The notes: generated by a model from the letters alone, not told the origin. A DNA stretch of 5,497 nt from Gracilibacteraceae bacterium (GCA_031274335.1 JAISQG010000129.1:1-5497); one strand, 5' to 3'; shown: positions 1 to 5,352, numbered from the stretch's first letter. Numbers and translations are program-made.

Positions 1-404
1 GGCCGCGCGCGGCGGCGGCGCGGGCCGAGGTTGTGGCTCAGGCGCGGCTCCGGCCGGAATTCACCGCTTTTGTCAACGCTTACACGCGCTGCCTGAATTT
101 GGGCGGCAAAGCCGGCACGGCGGACGGCGGCGCGGATGCCTCCCTGCTGACCGACCCGGCGGAAAAAGCCCTGTGGCAGGCGCTGGAAGAAATTGAGCCG
201 GCGGCGGCAGCCGCGGCCGCAGCCTGCGACTTCGCCGGCGCCTGCCAAAAGGCCCTCGGCCTCGTGGCGCCAGTCAACGCCCTGTTTGACGCCGTGATGA
301 TCATGGCGGAGGACGAAGCTTTGCGCGCGGCGCGGCTCGCCCTGCTCAGGCGGTGCGCGCGGACACTCGGCGTCCTGGGGGATTTGACGCTGCTGACGCC
401 ATAG
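1..404 (+). CDS. glyS: Glycyl-tRNA synthetase beta subunit, C-terminal part (5' end outside window)
   Basis: This is the C-terminal end of the beta subunit of the alpha2-beta2 bacterial glycyl-tRNA synthetase, which charges tRNA-Gly in the cytoplasm. The frame is open from base 3 to the TAG at 402-404; the GTG at 33 is an internal valine, not a start. The recognisable part is the DALR-like tRNA-binding tail: a helix ending in RLRPEFTAFVNAYTRCLNL, then the signature VNALFDAVMIMAEDEALR followed by ARLALLRR, close to the PVDAFFDxVMVMAEDEALRxxRLALL pattern known for GlyS. An eight-alanine run (bases 201-224) lies in the linker before the signature and a four-alanine run lies at bases 9-20. Both are built of GCN codons and fit the high GC content. 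The catalytic alpha subunit (glyQ) would be expected just upstream. The next gene starts 89 nt downstream and is unrelated in function. Confidence 0.9.
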   Translation, partial: PRAAAARAEVVAQARLRPEFTAFVNAYTRCLNLGGKAGTADGGADASLLTDPAEKALWQALEEIEPAAAAAAAACDFAGACQKALGLVAPVNALFDAVMIMAEDEALRAARLALLRRCARTLGVLGDLTLLTP

Positions 405-445
405 GAAGTAACTGATGAGTGGCGATCACAGCGTGGCAACGATGG

Positions 446-474
446 TTGCAAGGTGGCAATCCAGTCAGCATAAA
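446..474 (+). promoter_or_regulatory. Weak candidate SigA promoter for the nucleotidase gene
   Basis: TTGCAA (446-451) and CATAAA (469-474) are separated by 17 nt, each matching 4 of 6 consensus positions. A start near 481 would give a very short leader carrying the GGGGG ribosome site at 483-487. The match is modest, and read-through from glyS is an alternative. Confidence 0.25.
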
Positions 475-493
475 TAATATTTGGGGGATGATT

Positions 494-2083
494 ATGAGAA
501 ACAAGCGGGCACTGCTATTGGTGTTTTGGGTCTCAGCGATGCTGATATCGGGCTGCGCGCAGCCCGGGCCCCCCGCCCAAACGGAGGCCCTCCCGGCAGA
601 ATCCGTGCCGGGCATTACCATACTGCATACAAACGATGTGCATGGCAGCTATTCGGCCGTAGACGCGTATACGGGGGAACCATCGAAAGATATTATCGGC
701 CACGATACCATTGCCGCTGTATATGAAGCTTTTCAGAAGGAGGAGGGGCCGGTTTTCCTGCTGGATGCGGGCGACGCGACGCAGGGGGTTTATTTTGTAA
801 CACAAAACGAAGGCCAAGCGGCCATAGAAATTATGAACGCGGCGGGGATGACGCTGGGCAACCACGAATTTGACTATGGCTGGTTCCGCTTGCTGCAGCT
901 TATTGGCGCGGCTGATTTTCCCATACTGTCACAGATCGCTGACGAAGAATCCGCCCAAACGGACAATCTGTTGCATTATACGGTCATTGAACGGGGCGGC
1001 GTGCGGCTCGGCGTGTTTGGCATCACCACGCCCGAAACCCAGTTCAAAAGCAATGGGGGATTCGGCCGTGATTTTGGCACCGCGGATTCTATTGTAACCT
1101 ATGCCCGGGATATGGCGCGCACCCTGCGCGAGGAGGAAGGAGCGGACTACGTGGTCTGCCTTGCCCATTTGGGTGTGGAGGATATGGGCTTTGGCACCGG
1201 CTACGACATCCGCGATAATGCAGAAGGGATCGACCTGATTATAGACGGGCACAGCCACACCGTTTTGGCAGATATCGAAAACATAGAGCGAATGACGCAG
1301 ATCACCTCTGCCGGCGCTTATGGCAAAAATCTCGGCGTTGCGCGGCTGTCGCGGAATGAGGGAGAGCTGGTGACCGAGCTGGAGCTCATGGACAAAGCCG
1401 CCTGCGAAAAATACACGCCGCAGGCCAAGGTAACGGCGGTGATTCAAAAATGGAGCGGGGAAGTCGCGCAAGAGGGCAAGATGGTGGTGGCGCAAGTCCC
1501 CTTTGATATCACGATAGCCAGGGAAAATGAACGCACGCGCGAAACAGTTATGGGCGATATTCTGACGGATGCCATGCGCGCGGTGTCCGGCGCGGATATC
1601 GCCATGCAAAACGGCGGGAGCATCCGTGACCAGGAACTGGCGGCGGGTGACGTGACCAAGGCGCAGCTTATCACCATCCTGCCATACGGCAACGTCCTGC
1701 AAATGGCTGAGGTGCGGGGGTCTGCTGTTCTGGAGTGCCTGGAGCAGAGCGTCTCAATGTATCCGGAGGCCAACGGCGGATTCATTCAGGTCTCCGGTCT
1801 GGAGTTTTCCTTTGATCCGGCGCAGCCGCCGGGCCGGCGCGTGTCCGCCGTTCGCGTGGGGGACGAGGAGCTGGAACCCGATAAAGTATATACGCTGTGC
1901 ACCAACGATTTTGTTGCGGCGGGCGGAGACCTGTACACTATGCTGATCGAGCCGTTTTCAGCACAGCTGCAGCTGATGAGGCCCGAATACATGGCCATAG
2001 AAAACGCGCTTATATGGTATTTAGAGGAAAATCAGGATGCGCTGCCCAGCCAGACGCAAGGGCGGATATTCGTCACGGAATAA
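494..2083 (+). CDS. Surface lipoprotein 5'-nucleotidase / 2',3'-cyclic phosphodiesterase family
   Basis: A 529-residue exported metallophosphatase of the UshA/YfkN type, expected to hydrolyse nucleotides outside the membrane for phosphate and nucleoside salvage. The start chosen is ATG 494, with GGGGG at 483-487 and a 6-nt gap. It gives a lipoprotein signal (MRNKR, hydrophobic core, lipobox LISGC, lipidated Cys21). Longer readings from GTG 419 bury the signal peptide. Metal-site motifs are present in order: TNDVHG (Asp48, His50), DAGD (Asp94), GNHE (Asn123, His124), AHLG (His225) and DGHSH (His253, His255). The C-terminal nucleotidase domain (about 330-510) shows NGGSIR (373-378), LPYGNVL (396-402) and NDFVAAGGD (471-479), the substrate-binding signatures. 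The stretch between MNA and TLGNHE looks about three residues shorter than the usual MNxxGYDAxTLGNHE spacing. Length and domain order are typical. The exact substrate cannot be told from sequence. Confidence 0.93.
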   Translation: MRNKRALLLVFWVSAMLISGCAQPGPPAQTEALPAESVPGITILHTNDVHGSYSAVDAYTGEPSKDIIGHDTIAAVYEAFQKEEGPVFLLDAGDATQGVYFVTQNEGQAAIEIMNAAGMTLGNHEFDYGWFRLLQLIGAADFPILSQIADEESAQTDNLLHYTVIERGGVRLGVFGITTPETQFKSNGGFGRDFGTADSIVTYARDMARTLREEEGADYVVCLAHLGVEDMGFGTGYDIRDNAEGIDLIIDGHSHTVLADIENIERMTQITSAGAYGKNLGVARLSRNEGELVTELELMDKAACEKYTPQAKVTAVIQKWSGEVAQEGKMVVAQVPFDITIARENERTRETVMGDILTDAMRAVSGADIAMQNGGSIRDQELAAGDVTKAQLITILPYGNVLQMAEVRGSAVLECLEQSVSMYPEANGGFIQVSGLEFSFDPAQPPGRRVSAVRVGDEELEPDKVYTLCTNDFVAAGGDLYTMLIEPFSAQLQLMRPEYMAIENALIWYLEENQDALPSQTQGRIFVTE

Positions 2084-2094
2084 CACTGCCAATC

Positions 2095-2113
2095 GGGCGG
2101 ATAATATCCGCCC
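2095..2113. repeat. 19-nt perfect palindrome, copy 1
   Basis: GGGCGGATAATATCCGCCC has 9-nt arms around a central A. It lies 11 nt after the nucleotidase stop. No T-run follows on either strand, so it is not a standard intrinsic terminator, though a hairpin between convergent genes could still limit read-through or protect 3' ends. The inverted twin is at 2263-2281. Confidence 0.85.
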
Positions 2114-2153
2114 CTACAGGAACTGGGACGCATCGGCAAAACCAGGGTACAAG

Positions 2154-2171
2154 CCCCCCTTTCAAGGGGGG
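2154..2171. repeat. C6/G6 hairpin
   Basis: CCCCCCTTTCAAGGGGGG is an inverted repeat with six G-C pairs, plus TT/AA pairing if the loop tightens. It is followed by TGGCAGCGGCAAAG rather than a T-run. A related but longer element in opposite orientation lies at 4586-4610. Confidence 0.7.
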
Positions 2172-2191
2172 TGGCAGCGGCAAAGTCAGGG

Positions 2192-2215
2192 GCCACCCCC
2201 TTCAAGTGGGGTGGC
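2192..2215. repeat. GCCACCCC/GGGGTGGC hairpin
   Basis: GCCACCCC (2192-2199) and GGGGTGGC (2208-2215) form a perfect 8-bp stem around an 8-nt loop containing TTCAAG. The loop resembles the centre of the hairpin at 2154-2171, so the two look like variants of one unit whose stems differ. Confidence 0.7.
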
Positions 2216-2262
2216 AGCGGCAAAGCCGCTGACGGGGGGTTGTAGCGGCAAACCAGGTTAGC

Positions 2263-2281
2263 GGGCGGATATTATCCGCCC
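2263..2281. repeat. 19-nt perfect palindrome, copy 2 (inverted relative to copy 1)
   Basis: GGGCGGATATTATCCGCCC is the exact reverse complement of the palindrome at 2095-2113, differing only in the central base. The two copies bracket 187 nt that contain all the G-rich repeats of this intergenic region. This resembles the ends of a small non-autonomous element, but no target-site duplication is evident beside them. Confidence 0.85.
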
Positions 2282-2285
2282 GTCA

Positions 2286-2310
2286 CCTACCGCCGCGAAC
2301 AATAGCAGTT
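2286..2310. repeat. 25-nt dispersed repeat, copy 1
   Basis: This stretch, beginning CCTACCGCCGCGAAC and ending AATAGCAGTT, is identical over 25 nt to 5473-5497. Here it follows the 2263-2281 palindrome after 4 nt and stops short of the DUF4349 gene end at 2324. With the following bases it can fold: CGCG+AAC (2294-2300) against GTT (2308-2310) and CGCG (2313-2316), with a 2-nt bulge. Confidence 0.85.
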
Positions 2311-2323
2311 CTCGCGCTCAAGG

Positions 2324-3502
2324 TCATTCCTTCTGTGTCTCCGTGCCGACCGCCTGAGCCAGAGCCGCTTGCCGCCGGGCTTTCCGCCGCCGCAGCCACG
2401 CGCGCGCCGCCAGCCAGAGCACGAGGAGCAGAATCAGCACGGGCAGGGCGTAGCCCAGGAACACAACCGCGCGGTTCAGGCCGTTCCAAGCGACGCTGAC
2501 TGTTTTGATCACGGCGTTTTTCGCCGCTGCCAGCGTGCGGGAGAAAGACACGGGCTGCCAGGGGTCGGTTACCGCGACGTCCGTGCTCTGCTGGGTAAGC
2601 TCCAGACGCACTTCCGAATACGCCACCTTGCTGTCCCAATATTTAAGCTGCCCTTCCAGCACCTCTTTTTCCCGGCGCACCTCGTCCAAAGCGCTCTCGA
2701 TCAAGATCATTTCCTCCACGGTTTCCGCGGCGGAAAAAAATTCCAGGTAACGATCTTCCTGCGCCTGCCAGGATTTCAGCCGGCTTTCCACGTCAAAATA
2801 ACTTTCCGTCACATCGTCGGAATAAACATATCTGTCCGTCACCGTGCCCCATTCCGCCAGCGCGTCACTGAAAAGCGTGAATTCCTCCGAAGGGATGCGC
2901 AGGGTCAGAGAGCCGTACTGCCAGTAATCCTGGTTGCTCTGGCGCGAACCGGCCACATAGCCACCCAGGGCGCGCGCCTTGGCTTCAAGCCCGCGCATGG
3001 CTTCCGCCACGCTGTTCACGCGCAATTGCGCTTCCATTGTATAAATGATTTTATCCTCGCGCGGAGCCGCGGCCCCGGTTGCCCCCGCCGCTGCCTGAGG
3101 CTCGGACATCGGCTCGGAAACGCTGCTGTCCGCCAGATAATTGCCGACGTCTCTCCCGGCTGCCTCTGTCTGGCCCATCTCCTCATAGGACTTGACCGAA
3201 TCCTCGACGTAAGAGGCGGAAGGGGCCGCCGCGAAATTGTCGTTCCCGTAACTGCCGTCTCCCCGCGCGGCTATGTTGACGGTCGCGGCGCAAATAAGGA
3301 CGAGCGCGGCTGCCGCGATAATATAACGAAGCCGGGGCATTTTGAGCGGCCGCTTTGCTTTCCCCCGCTCTTGTGTCAGGGCGTGAGTTTTAGCGCGGAC
3401 GCGCTCACCGGCCGCCTCATCCGGCGAAAACGCGGCGAAGAAGTTTTTGACCCGTCCCAGGTCTCCGTCGTCTTCCCATGAGCGCAATTCTCTGTCTTCC
3501 AT
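2324..3502 (-). CDS. DUF4349 membrane protein, candidate anti-sigma partner
   Basis: A 392-residue membrane protein. The start chosen is ATG 3502, because AAGGGAGG (3517-3510) sits 7 nt upstream; GTG 3520, overlapping the sigma stop as GTGA, would place that site inside the gene. Layout: a charged cytoplasmic N-terminus (1-59), membrane segment about 60-79, a low-complexity Ala/Ser/Glu linker (about 80-148), the DUF4349 domain from about 150 (DKIIYTMEAQLRV, ALGGYV, YGSLTLRIPSEEF, DVTESYFDVESRLK, then a helical coiled-coil-like stretch to LKYWDSKVAYSEVRLEL), a second membrane segment about 345-370, and an Arg/Lys-rich cytoplasmic tail. The domain match is from memory of the family pattern and is strong. 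It follows the ECF sigma gene by 14 nt in the same operon. Such pairing and topology suggest a regulator of that sigma factor, although no HxxxCxxC zinc anti-sigma motif is present. The anti-sigma role is inference. Confidence 0.88.
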   Translation of the reverse strand: MEDRELRSWEDDGDLGRVKNFFAAFSPDEAAGERVRAKTHALTQERGKAKRPLKMPRLRYIIAAAALVLICAATVNIAARGDGSYGNDNFAAAPSASYVEDSVKSYEEMGQTEAAGRDVGNYLADSSVSEPMSEPQAAAGATGAAAPREDKIIYTMEAQLRVNSVAEAMRGLEAKARALGGYVAGSRQSNQDYWQYGSLTLRIPSEEFTLFSDALAEWGTVTDRYVYSDDVTESYFDVESRLKSWQAQEDRYLEFFSAAETVEEMILIESALDEVRREKEVLEGQLKYWDSKVAYSEVRLELTQQSTDVAVTDPWQPVSFSRTLAAAKNAVIKTVSVAWNGLNRAVVFLGYALPVLILLLVLWLAARAWLRRRKARRQAALAQAVGTETQKE

Positions 3503-3516
3503 TTTGGTGCCTCCCT

Positions 3517-4017
3517 TCACAAAACCGATGCCGTTTCCTGCTCCCAGGCCCGGCGGAAATTTTGTTTGGCCCTGTACAGCAGGCTGTCCACCGCCTGCGG
3601 CGTTGCGCCCATCACTTCGGCCGTCTCCCGCGCGCTCAGTCCCTCTATCAGCCGGAACTCCATCACCGCCACCTGGTTTTCCGGCAGGCGCGCGAAAACG
3701 CTGCCCAGCAAAAGAGCCTCCGGCACGGAATCATCCAAGCCCGGCCCGCCCGCAATCAGCGCGGGCTGCTCATTCAGCGGAACTGTCGTCACCTGCTTGC
3801 GCCGCCGGTAGTAATCCGCGACGTGATTCGCGGCGATTTTCAGCGCCCAGGTTTTCAGCGAGCTTTTTCCGGCAAATTTGCCGCTCGCCTTCCATATCCG
3901 CGCCATGATCTCCGCCGTCACATCCTCCGTCTCCTCAGCCGGGACGCGCAAGCGCACATAACGGTAAACAGCCGGAAACAAAACATCATACGCCTGACCG
4001 AATAAATCGCTGTCCAC
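3517..4017 (-). CDS. ECF-type RNA polymerase sigma factor
   Basis: A 166-residue sigma-70 family protein of extracytoplasmic-function type, which directs RNA polymerase to a small regulon. It has sigma region 2 at about 8-75, with the region 2.2 core DVTAEIMARIW (32-42) and the region 2.3/2.4 helix LKTWALKIAANHVADYYRRRK (54-74). A short variable linker follows, then region 4 at about 111-156 (LPENQVAVMEFRLIEGLS, helix-turn-helix ARETAEVMGATPQAVDSLLYRAK). Regions 1 and 3 are absent, as is normal for this class. The start is GTG 4017, preceded by GGAAGGAGG with the GGAGG core (4027-4031) 9 nt upstream. The DUF4349 gene follows after 14 nt, which points to co-transcription and a sigma/regulator pair. 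I could not find a convincing GGAAC/CGTC-type self-regulated promoter between 4018 and 4098. Confidence 0.93.
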   Translation of the reverse strand: MDSDLFGQAYDVLFPAVYRYVRLRVPAEETEDVTAEIMARIWKASGKFAGKSSLKTWALKIAANHVADYYRRRKQVTTVPLNEQPALIAGGPGLDDSVPEALLLGSVFARLPENQVAVMEFRLIEGLSARETAEVMGATPQAVDSLLYRAKQNFRRAWEQETASVL

Positions 4018-4098
4018 TCGGATCGGCCTCCTTCCTTTGTATCAACGCCAAATCCACTTATATAGTCGTAGTTCAGGCGCGCTTTCTGACGCCGCGCC

Positions 4099-4127
4099 AA
4101 AAAAAAGAGCGGCGCGCCGTGCGCCGC
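4099..4127 (-). terminator. Intrinsic terminator of the 92-residue protein gene
   Basis: Read on the minus strand, GCGGCGC (4127-4121), a 5-nt loop and GCGCCGC (4115-4109) form a 7-bp all-GC stem, followed by TC and eight T residues (4106-4099). It begins 10 nt after the stop of the gene at 4137 and separates it from the sigma operon downstream. Confidence 0.88.
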
Positions 4128-4136
4128 CCACCGCGC

Positions 4137-4415
4137 TCAAAGTTCCTCGTGTTCCGCGCGGCCGTCCACCAAAACCCCTTCATTGTCAAACATGCCCCTG
4201 TTCGCGAACAGCCGTCGCATGTCGTCTTCTGTCGGCGCGTACACCCGCAGATCCCGGCGCTTCAGCACCTCTTGACTCAGGCGCACGGATTTTTCCGGGA
4301 TTTCGGTATGTATCACCACACCGTCGTCCGTTTTCTCGATGCTTTTCACGCCGACAACCGCGACATCTTTACCCAGCGCGTTTTCGCGGTAATCCACCGC
4401 CAGCAAATATTTCAC
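4137..4415 (-). CDS. Small acidic protein of unknown function (92 residues)
   Basis: I do not recognise this family. The start chosen is GTG 4415 (reading MKYLLAVDYRENALGKD), because GGGAGG lies 7 nt upstream; the longer ATG at 4430 would put that ribosome site inside the coding region. The protein is soluble-looking, charged, and has no signal peptide, membrane segment, cysteine or obvious nucleic-acid binding motif. A predicted beta-rich N-terminal half (YLLAVDY, VAVVGVKSIEK, GVVIHTEIP) is followed by a helical stretch (SQEVLKRRD, TEDDMRRLFANRG) and an acidic tail ending EHEEL. It is monocistronic: a near-consensus promoter lies at 4461-4489 and a strong terminator at 4099-4127. That makes it very likely a real, well-expressed gene despite its size. 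It sits upstream of the sigma operon on the same strand, but nothing shows a functional link. Confidence 0.8.
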   Translation of the reverse strand: MKYLLAVDYRENALGKDVAVVGVKSIEKTDDGVVIHTEIPEKSVRLSQEVLKRRDLRVYAPTEDDMRRLFANRGMFDNEGVLVDGRAEHEEL

Positions 4416-4460
4416 AGAGCCACCTCCCATGCACGGGCGAAATCCCGCTCGTTCGCTTCA

Positions 4461-4489
4461 ATTGTATTGCAGACGGGCGGCGGCGTCAA
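4461..4489 (-). promoter_or_regulatory. Strong SigA-type promoter for the 92-residue protein gene
   Basis: On the minus strand, TTGACG (4489-4484), a 17-nt spacer and TACAAT (4466-4461) match the consensus at 5 of 6 and 5 of 6 positions. Transcription would start near 4454, about 40 nt before GTG 4415. Confidence 0.85.
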
Positions 4490-4569
4490 GGGATTTTTTG
4501 ATTAGATTCGTTTAGAAATAACTCCACAATTTTCACGCAATTCTCTTGAGTCGGGGCTGGCAAACCCCC

Positions 4570-4584
4570 GTCGGCTTCGCCGAC
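4570..4584. repeat. GTCGGC/GCCGAC hairpin
   Basis: GTCGGC-TTC-GCCGAC is a perfect 6-bp stem with a 3-nt loop, flanked by CCCCC on both sides. It is part of the C-rich block 4553-4610 between two divergent promoters. There is no T-run, so it is not a typical terminator. Confidence 0.65.
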
Positions 4585-4585
4585 A

Positions 4586-4610
4586 CCCCCTTTGAAAAGG
4601 GAAAAGGGGG
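4586..4610. repeat. C5T3/A3G5 hairpin, related to 2154-2171
   Basis: CCCCCTTT (4586-4593) pairs with AAAGGGGG (4603-4610) over 8 bp with a 9-nt loop. It matches the reverse complement of 2154-2171 in its order (C-run, TT, GAAA, G-run, CT), with an extra GGGAAAA-like segment. It is probably a member of the same dispersed intergenic repeat family. Confidence 0.65.
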
Positions 4611-4640
4611 CTATTATGGCAAAGATTTGTAAAATTTTTC

Positions 4641-4669
4641 TTGCTATGCGCGCCCGTTTGCGGTATAAT
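4641..4669 (+). promoter_or_regulatory. SigA-type promoter for the small membrane protein gene
   Basis: TTGCTA (4641-4646), a 17-nt spacer and a perfect TATAAT (4664-4669). Transcription would begin near 4676, leaving a leader of about 65 nt before ATG 4741. The promoter is divergent from the one at 4461-4489. Confidence 0.8.
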
Positions 4670-4674
4670 GATGA

Positions 4675-4737
4675 AAGAAAAGAGGGGCCCGCGAGGAACT
4701 CGCTGATGAATGGGACGATTTAAGCAAAGAGGATTAA
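4675..4737 (+). pseudogene. Possible small-ORF remnant before the membrane protein gene
   Basis: The frame from 4675 to TAA 4735-4737 reads KKRGAREELADEWDDLSKED, a natural-looking charged peptide end, but it has no start codon and meets a TGA at 4672-4674. A different frame beginning ATG 4668 reads MMKEKRG and stops at 4704-4706. Removing one G from the GGGG at 4684-4687 would join the two into a 22-residue peptide ending 3 nt before the next ATG. ATG 4668 overlaps the -10 box, so the visible promoter could not express it. Chance is a real possibility. Confidence 0.25.
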
Positions 4738-4740
4738 CGC

Positions 4741-5139
4741 ATGACGCGCAGAGAAATAGCGAAAGACTTTTTTACCAAAACCGTTTTGCCTGTGGCGATC
4801 GCCGGATTTCTGATTGCCATATTAAAGCCCACATTTACGCATGACGGCACAACTGATTACTTCTCGTTATGGGTTGTTTGCGGTGTGCCTTTTGGTATCC
4901 GGCGTATGTGCGTTTGGCTTATTCCCCATAATTATGATTTGGGCGGTACTCTGGGAATATGGGCGATAAATTTCATTATCGGCGCTCTGATCGGCAGCTT
5001 TATCATCATTTGGCGGCTTGCCCGCGCTGCGTGGTATTTGATTTTGACGGTTTACCGATTGCTTACATACAACAGTAATAGCAACCGTCTTGCAAAAAAT
5101 ATTGTGTATTCAGATACAACGGAATTTGAGGAAAAATAG
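4741..5139 (+). CDS. Small multi-pass membrane protein, resembles DUF6050
   Basis: A 132-residue integral membrane protein. The start is ATG 4741, with AGAGG (4728-4732) 8 nt upstream. Hydrophobic segments lie at about 14-30 (VLPVAIAGFLIAILKP), 40-61 (around SLWVVCGVPFG and VWLIP), 70-91 (TLGIWAINFIIGALIGSF) and perhaps 94-106. The GVPFGIRRM stretch, the WLIPHNYDLGG motif and the N-terminal TRREIAKDFF fit what I recall of the Firmicutes family DUF6050, whose function is unknown; this assignment is from memory and uncertain. The C-terminal tail is polar and ends FEEK. Codon use is visibly more A/T-rich than in the sigma, DUF4349 or glyS genes, for example in the last 30 codons. Together with the repeats on both sides, that may point to separate acquisition. 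It has its own promoter (4641-4669), and no terminator is evident before the tRNA promoter. Confidence 0.85.
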   Translation: MTRREIAKDFFTKTVLPVAIAGFLIAILKPTFTHDGTTDYFSLWVVCGVPFGIRRMCVWLIPHNYDLGGTLGIWAINFIIGALIGSFIIIWRLARAAWYLILTVYRLLTYNSNSNRLAKNIVYSDTTEFEEK

Positions 5140-5183
5140 GCGGGGCGCGGGCAGACTCCCGGCAAAGACTTGGCAAACAGGGC

Positions 5184-5212
5184 TTGACGGGCAGGGCAAA
5201 AGATGGTAAGAT
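5184..5212 (+). promoter_or_regulatory. Promoter of tRNA-Leu
   Basis: TTGACG (5184-5189), a 17-nt spacer and TAAGAT (5207-5212). Transcription would begin near 5219, just before the mature tRNA 5' end at 5226. Confidence 0.85.
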
Positions 5213-5225
5213 GACGAAGTGATAT

Positions 5226-5312
5226 GCCGAAGTGGCGGAATTGGCAGACGCGTCGGTCTCAAAAACCGATGGGGGAAACCTCGTGCCGGTTCGACCCCGG
5301 CCTTCGGCACCA
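5226..5312 (+). tRNA. tRNA-Leu, anticodon CAA
   Basis: A complete class II tRNA with an encoded CCA end. The acceptor stem GCCGAAG (5226-5232) pairs with CTTCGGC (5302-5308), with discriminator A5309 and CCA 5310-5312. The anticodon stem TCGGT/ACCGA encloses the loop CTCAAAA, giving anticodon CAA at 5260-5262, which reads the leucine codon UUG. The long variable arm (GGGG-GAAA-CCTC, about 5271-5282) is typical of leucine tRNAs. The T arm is GCCGG-TTCGACC-CCGGC (5285-5301). It is transcribed alone from 5184-5212. Confidence 0.97.
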
Positions 5313-5352
5313 TACAAGACCACAATCACGACGCACTGTGTGCGTCGTGTTG
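5310..5352 (+). repeat. Hairpin repeat unit A, directly at the tRNA 3' end
   Basis: The unit starts with CCATAC, whose CCA is the tRNA end, and contains a perfect 10-bp stem CACGACGCAC (5327-5336) / GTGCGTCGTG (5340-5349) with loop TGT. CAA/TTG pairing outside a bulged T extends the stem by 3 bp. A second unit lies exactly 120 nt away at 5430-5472. It may double as a 3' stop for the tRNA transcript, but only TTGTT follows the stem. Confidence 0.8.

Larger units (their letters stand above)
2134..2253 (+). repeat. Imperfect short repeats sharing a CGGCAAA core
   Basis: The core CGGCAAA occurs four times (2134-2140, 2178-2184, 2218-2224, 2246-2252). Copies at 2168-2185 and 2208-2225 share the longer GGGGTGGCAGCGGCAAAG exactly, 40 nt apart. 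The copy at 2234-2253 is a diverged version (GGGGGGTTGTAGCGGCAAAC). The first and last copies also share a following CCAGG-TA. This looks like decayed duplication of a G-rich hairpin unit. No open frame of interest runs through it. Confidence 0.75.

Noticed and set aside
419..493. GTG 419 as the nucleotidase start
   Set aside because: It would add 25 residues before a perfect lipoprotein signal peptide. ATG 494 has a proper ribosome site, and 419 has none convincing.
929..1702. 257-codon open frame antisense to the nucleotidase
   Set aside because: It lies wholly opposite a clearly functional gene, has no family resemblance, and reads as a GC-rich shadow frame.
2060..2113. Nucleotidase C-terminus derived from the adjacent GGGCGGATA palindrome
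   Set aside because: The shared GGGCGGATATT at the gene end encodes GRIF, which fits the usual family C-terminus, so the likeness is probably chance.
2095..2281. Intrinsic terminators in the convergent intergenic region
   Set aside because: Strong stems are present but no T-run follows any of them on either strand.
2369..3481. 370-codon open frame antisense to the DUF4349 gene
   Set aside because: Its His/Arg/Pro-rich composition is typical of a reverse-strand shadow, and the opposite strand carries a recognised domain.
4018..4098. Promoter for the sigma operon (TATATA on the minus strand; TGAAC further upstream)
   Set aside because: No -35 box at a workable distance pairs with TATATA, and the GAAC to CGTT spacing is about 23 nt, too long for an ECF promoter.
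4037..4505. Plus-strand open frames opposite the 92-residue protein gene
   Set aside because: The minus-strand gene has promoter, ribosome site and terminator. The plus-strand frames have none and run through the terminator hairpin.
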